In this document: positions 61,329-64,000 of the stretch, piece after piece
Numbering within the stretch: position 1 is the first letter of the stretch
How the letters are laid out: every line of letters begins with the position of its first letter
DNA from: DATMER01 sp034667225
GTDB lineage: Bacteria > Acidobacteriota > Thermoanaerobaculia > Multivoradales > UBA5704
Assembly: GCA_034667225.1 (NCBI GenBank)
Contig: JAXDKG010000026.1
Span: 1 to 64,000 of the forward strand
DNA length: 64,000 bases
Direction of reading: 5' to 3'
Notes under the pieces: generated by a model
What the model saw: the letters and a program-made list of their open reading frames with translations, nothing else
Database searches by the model: none
Told to the model about the DNA's origin: nothing
Made by a program: the position numbers and the translations under genes

Positions 61329-62274
61329 GGTCGCGGACAAGTGGCGGCTCCTCAGCCAGGGGCTCGACCGGGTCATCATGGGGCAGAAGTCGGTCAAAGA
61401 GCAGCTCCTGGTCTGCCTGCTGGCCGGCGGGCACGCGCTGCTCGAAGGGGTTCCGGGCACGGGCAAGACGCTCCTGGCGCTCACCCTGTCGCGCCTCCTC
61501 GGCACCCGCTTCAGCCGCATCCAGTTCACCCCGGACCTCATGCCGGCCGACCTGCTGGGGACCAGCATCTACAACCAGAAGACGCAGGACTTCGAGTTCC
61601 GCGCCGGCCCGATCTTCGCCGACTTGCTCCTCGCCGACGAGATCAACCGCACGCCGCCCCGCACCCAGGCGGCGCTCCTGGAATCCATGCAGGAGAAGGC
61701 CGTGACCCTGGACGGCATGCGCCGCGTCATCTCCCCGGTCTTCACCGTGCTCGCCACGCAGAACCCGGTGGAGTTCGAGGGCACCTATCCTCTCCCTGAA
61801 GCCCAGCGCGACCGCTTCCTCCTCAAGATCAGCATCGACTACCCACTGAAGGCCGAGGAGGCGCAGATGCTCTCCTCCTACGCGGCCGGCCGGCGCCTGC
61901 ATGACGACGCCGTGCGCGAGCTCTCGCCCGTCCTCACCCCGGACGAGATCCTGGTCTCCCGGGACGTCACCGCCCGGGCCGTGCGGGTCGAGGAGAACAT
62001 CCTCGGCTACATCTTGGGGATCGTCACCGCGACCCGCCACCACGAAGCCATCCACATCGGCGCCGGCCCGCGCGCCTCCCTGGCCCTGCTGGAGAGCAGC
62101 CGCGCCCTCGCGGTCCTCCGCGGCCGGGACTTCGTGACCCCCGACGACGTCAAGGAGCTGGCCGGCCCGGTCATGGTCCACCGGGTCATCCTCACGCCCG
62201 AGGCCGAGATGGAGGGCACGACCCTGGCGGATATCCTCCGGCAGATCTTCGAAAAGGTGGAAGTGCCGAGATGA
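61312..62274 (+). CDS. MoxR-family AAA+ ATPase
   Basis: A 320-residue AAA+ ATPase of the MoxR type, with Walker A GVPGTGKT (about 46-53), Walker B LLADEINR, sensor 1 ATQNP and an arginine finger in AQRDRF. MoxR proteins act as chaperones that mature or activate vWA/DUF58 partners, and a DUF58 gene follows directly. The start lies inside the end of the previous gene. Confidence 0.94.
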   Translation: MQSVSEVADKWRLLSQGLDRVIMGQKSVKEQLLVCLLAGGHALLEGVPGTGKTLLALTLSRLLGTRFSRIQFTPDLMPADLLGTSIYNQKTQDFEFRAGPIFADLLLADEINRTPPRTQAALLESMQEKAVTLDGMRRVISPVFTVLATQNPVEFEGTYPLPEAQRDRFLLKISIDYPLKAEEAQMLSSYAAGRRLHDDAVRELSPVLTPDEILVSRDVTARAVRVEENILGYILGIVTATRHHEAIHIGAGPRASLALLESSRALAVLRGRDFVTPDDVKELAGPVMVHRVILTPEAEMEGTTLADILRQIFEKVEVPR

Positions 62275-62290
62275 GGAAGGATGCTTTTCT

Positions 62291-62317
62291 CCCTCTCCAC
62301 CGGCACGGGGGAGAGGG
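62291..62317. repeat. Intergenic GC hairpin
   Basis: CCCTCTCC and GGAGAGGG form a stem in the 70-bp gap between the MoxR and DUF58 genes. It is related in style to the arms at 10,541 and 11,223. Confidence 0.5.
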
Positions 62318-62344
62318 CCGGGGAGAGGGGGAACGGGATCAATA

Positions 62345-63676
62345 ATGCGCCCCGGACGCCTCCTGATCCGCGCCCTGTTCGGGCTCTGCTTCGCGGCCCT
62401 GCTGGTGCCGTTCGCACCGGTCCTGACCTGGGCACTGGCGCTCGCTCTCGCCGTGGTGCTTGGGATCGCGGCCTGGGAGGCGCTGGCGCTGCGCCGGATC
62501 ACCGTCACGGTCGAGCGGCCGGCAGCCTGGGTGCTTCCCCTGGACGAGGAGGAGGACCTGCCGCTACGGTTCACCACGACCGCCCCGCGCCCGGTCCGGC
62601 TCACGGTGCGCCAGACCTGGCCCCGTCTGCTGGAGCAGCCCTCCAGCGTCTTCGCGGGGACCTGCCGGCCGGGTGAGATGCTGACGCCCGAGGCCAAGGT
62701 GCGGGCCGTCGCCCGCGGAGCCGCAATGATCGGGCCGCCCTGGGTCGCGGCTACCTTCGACGGCTGGATGGAGCGTTTCCTCCCCGCGCAGCTCCGCGAC
62801 GAGGAAGGCCGGACGATCGAGGCGACCGAGGTCACCGTGCTGCCCAACCTGCGCGCCGTGAAGCGCATGCGCGCGCAGCTCGACCGGCTGTTCCTTCAGG
62901 GCTTCGGCAACCGCGCGGCGCCGCATCTGGGCAAGGGCCGCGACTTCGACCGCCTGCGCGAGTACGTGATCGGAGACGACCTGCGCGACGTGGCCTGGAA
63001 GGCCTCGGCCCGCCACCGCAAGCTGATCACCCGCGAGTACCGGCTCGACCGCTCGCAGGACATCCTGATCTGCCTGGACCGCGGCCACCGCATGGCCGCC
63101 CGTGTGGCCCACATCACCCGGCTCGATCACGCGGTCAACGCGGCCGTGCTCCTCGCCTCGATCTGCAACCGGATGGAAGACCGGGTCGGCCTCCTCTCCT
63201 TCGCCGACGGCGTCGAGCAGGGCCTGGGACAGGGCCGCGGCAACGCCCACCTGCGCAAGATCACCGGCTTCGCGGCGGGCGTGATGCCCGAGTACCTCCA
63301 TACCGACTACCTGGCGCTCGGCGCTCATCTCCGCCGCCGGATGCGCAGCCGCTCCCTGGTGCTGATCCTCACCTCGCTGCCCGAGATGGAGGGCGAAGGG
63401 GAGATCGTGCGCGCCGTGGAGATGCTCGTCCCGCAACACCTGCCGGTGGTCATCGTCTTCTCGGACCCGGCAATGGCAGCGGCAGCCACGTTCCTGCCGG
63501 AGGACAAGCCCGAGCTCTGCCGCACGCTGGTGGCGCGCGACCTCTGGATCGAGCGCCGCAAAGTCCTGGCCGAGCTGCGGCGCCGAGGCGCCCTGGTCGC
63601 CGAGACCGCGCCCGGCGACGCCGGCGTGCAGGCCGTCAACAGCTACCTGGAAGTCAAGAGGAGGCAGTTGCTATGA
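62345..63676 (+). CDS. DUF58 (vWA-like) protein
   Basis: A 443-residue protein with two N-terminal membrane helices (about 5-40), an immunoglobulin-like strand region, and the DUF58 core GKGRDFDRLREYVIGDDLRDVAWKAS written here as two parts: GRDFDRLREYV then DDLRDVAWKASAR. A vWA-like C-terminal half follows, with ILICLDRGHRMA in place of a strict DxSxS. DUF58 proteins are the usual partners of MoxR. Confidence 0.92.
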   Translation: MRPGRLLIRALFGLCFAALLVPFAPVLTWALALALAVVLGIAAWEALALRRITVTVERPAAWVLPLDEEEDLPLRFTTTAPRPVRLTVRQTWPRLLEQPSSVFAGTCRPGEMLTPEAKVRAVARGAAMIGPPWVAATFDGWMERFLPAQLRDEEGRTIEATEVTVLPNLRAVKRMRAQLDRLFLQGFGNRAAPHLGKGRDFDRLREYVIGDDLRDVAWKASARHRKLITREYRLDRSQDILICLDRGHRMAARVAHITRLDHAVNAAVLLASICNRMEDRVGLLSFADGVEQGLGQGRGNAHLRKITGFAAGVMPEYLHTDYLALGAHLRRRMRSRSLVLILTSLPEMEGEGEIVRAVEMLVPQHLPVVIVFSDPAMAAAATFLPEDKPELCRTLVARDLWIERRKVLAELRRRGALVAETAPGDAGVQAVNSYLEVKRRQLL

Positions 63677-63706
63677 GGAGGCAAGGATCATGAGGATGCG
63701 CCGCTG

Positions 63707-63847
63707 CCTGGGGTTGAAACCCCAGGCTAGACGGGTACAGCCCCTCCCGGGGCTGGAGTCGCAGCACGCTGCGCCTCGTCACCAAGGCTGCCGGAAGCTC
63801 GCGCCGGGAGGCGCGATACTCTTCTAGCCTGGGGTTTCAACCCCAGG
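63707..63847. repeat. REP/MITE-like inverted-repeat element
   Basis: The arms 63,707-63,730 and 63,824-63,847 are perfect 24-bp reverse complements. Each arm is itself a near-palindrome (CCTGGGGTTGAAACCCCAGG), so the element folds at two levels. It sits between the DUF58 gene and the SpoIIM-like gene. Confidence 0.8.
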
Positions 63848-63850
63848 CAC

Positions 63851-64000
63851 ATGGCCATGGACATCGACCGCTTCGTCGAAGAACGCAAGGACCGCTGGCG
63901 CCGGCTGGAAGAGGTCCTTGGCCGGGCCGAGAATTCCACCGAGCAGGAGCTGGGGCCGGAGGGCATGCGCGAGCTCCTCCGCCTCTACCGGCTGGCATCC
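63851..64000 (+). CDS. SpoIIM-like membrane protein (start only)
   Basis: Fifty N-terminal residues before the window edge. FVEERKDRWRRLEEVL and MRELLRLYRLAS match the start of stage II sporulation protein M-like proteins, which commonly follow MoxR/DUF58/RDD genes. ATG 63,857 is an alternative start. Confidence 0.7.
   Translation, partial: MAMDIDRFVEERKDRWRRLEEVLGRAENSTEQELGPEGMRELLRLYRLAS

Noticed and set aside
61312..63676. MoxR/DUF58 pair as part of the conflict system
   Set aside because: It belongs to a common DUF4129-DUF4350-MoxR-DUF58-SpoIIM envelope cluster, and intervening genes separate it from the Hsp70/GTPase region.

Overview
The window is GC-rich and densely packed. Genes often overlap by ATGA, GTGA or TTGA. 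It looks like one stretch of chromosome from a bacterium with a large, socially complex type of gene repertoire. Multihaem cytochrome/TPR and ASPIC/UnbV proteins, leaderless-looking TTGGAT...TAGACT promoters, many zinc-ribbon membrane proteins and NRPS genes fit Acidobacteriota (Thermoanaerobaculia-like). Myxococcota remain possible; no rRNA or universal marker is present, so this is inference. No tRNA, rRNA, CRISPR array or transposase was seen.

Region 1 (1-22,180) is a natural-product locus. A minus-strand NRPS of more than 3,000 residues runs off the left edge: C-A-PCP-C-A-PCP-sulfotransferase-C-A. It diverges from an MFS exporter. A second NRPS on the plus strand (16,316-22,180) has the order A(interrupted by an FkbM-type methyltransferase)-PCP-C-A-PCP and no thioesterase. 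Between them lie a repeat-rich 880 bp block flanked by a 32 bp direct repeat, a multihaem cytochrome/TPR gene overlapping an ASPIC/UnbV (CRTAC1-like) gene, and an outer-membrane barrel gene. The NRPSs, exporter and possibly the two secreted metalloproteases (22,347-26,535) may work as one secretion-oriented unit. A GT39-like membrane glycosyltransferase follows.

Region 2 (28,198-45,076) is the most unusual part. A membrane vWA protein diverges from an operon that encodes a complete but rewired Hsp70 machine: GrpE-like protein, DnaK-like protein, DnaK-vWA fusion, a large J-like/zinc-ribbon/TPR/FN3-like protein, and later a 55-residue stand-alone DnaJ cysteine-rich domain. It is interleaved with two zinc-ribbon P-loop GTPases, a GAP1-type GTPase-associated protein and several small membrane proteins, one YidD-like. 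The layout suggests a chaperone- and GTPase-gated switch of the kind proposed for NTP-dependent conflict (defence) systems.

Region 3 (45,193-55,786) holds a CHAT protease fused to a STAND-type NTPase, a 1,010-residue helical-repeat protein and a 1,135-residue polytopic membrane protein in one operon, with a divergent single-domain homologue of the membrane protein. It is a plausible execution arm of region 2, although that link rests only on adjacency and domain logic.

Region 4 (55,929-64,000) looks like housekeeping envelope genes: zinc-finger/TM proteins, an RDD protein, and a DUF4129-DUF4350-MoxR-DUF58-SpoIIM-like series of a widespread type. The last gene is cut by the window edge.
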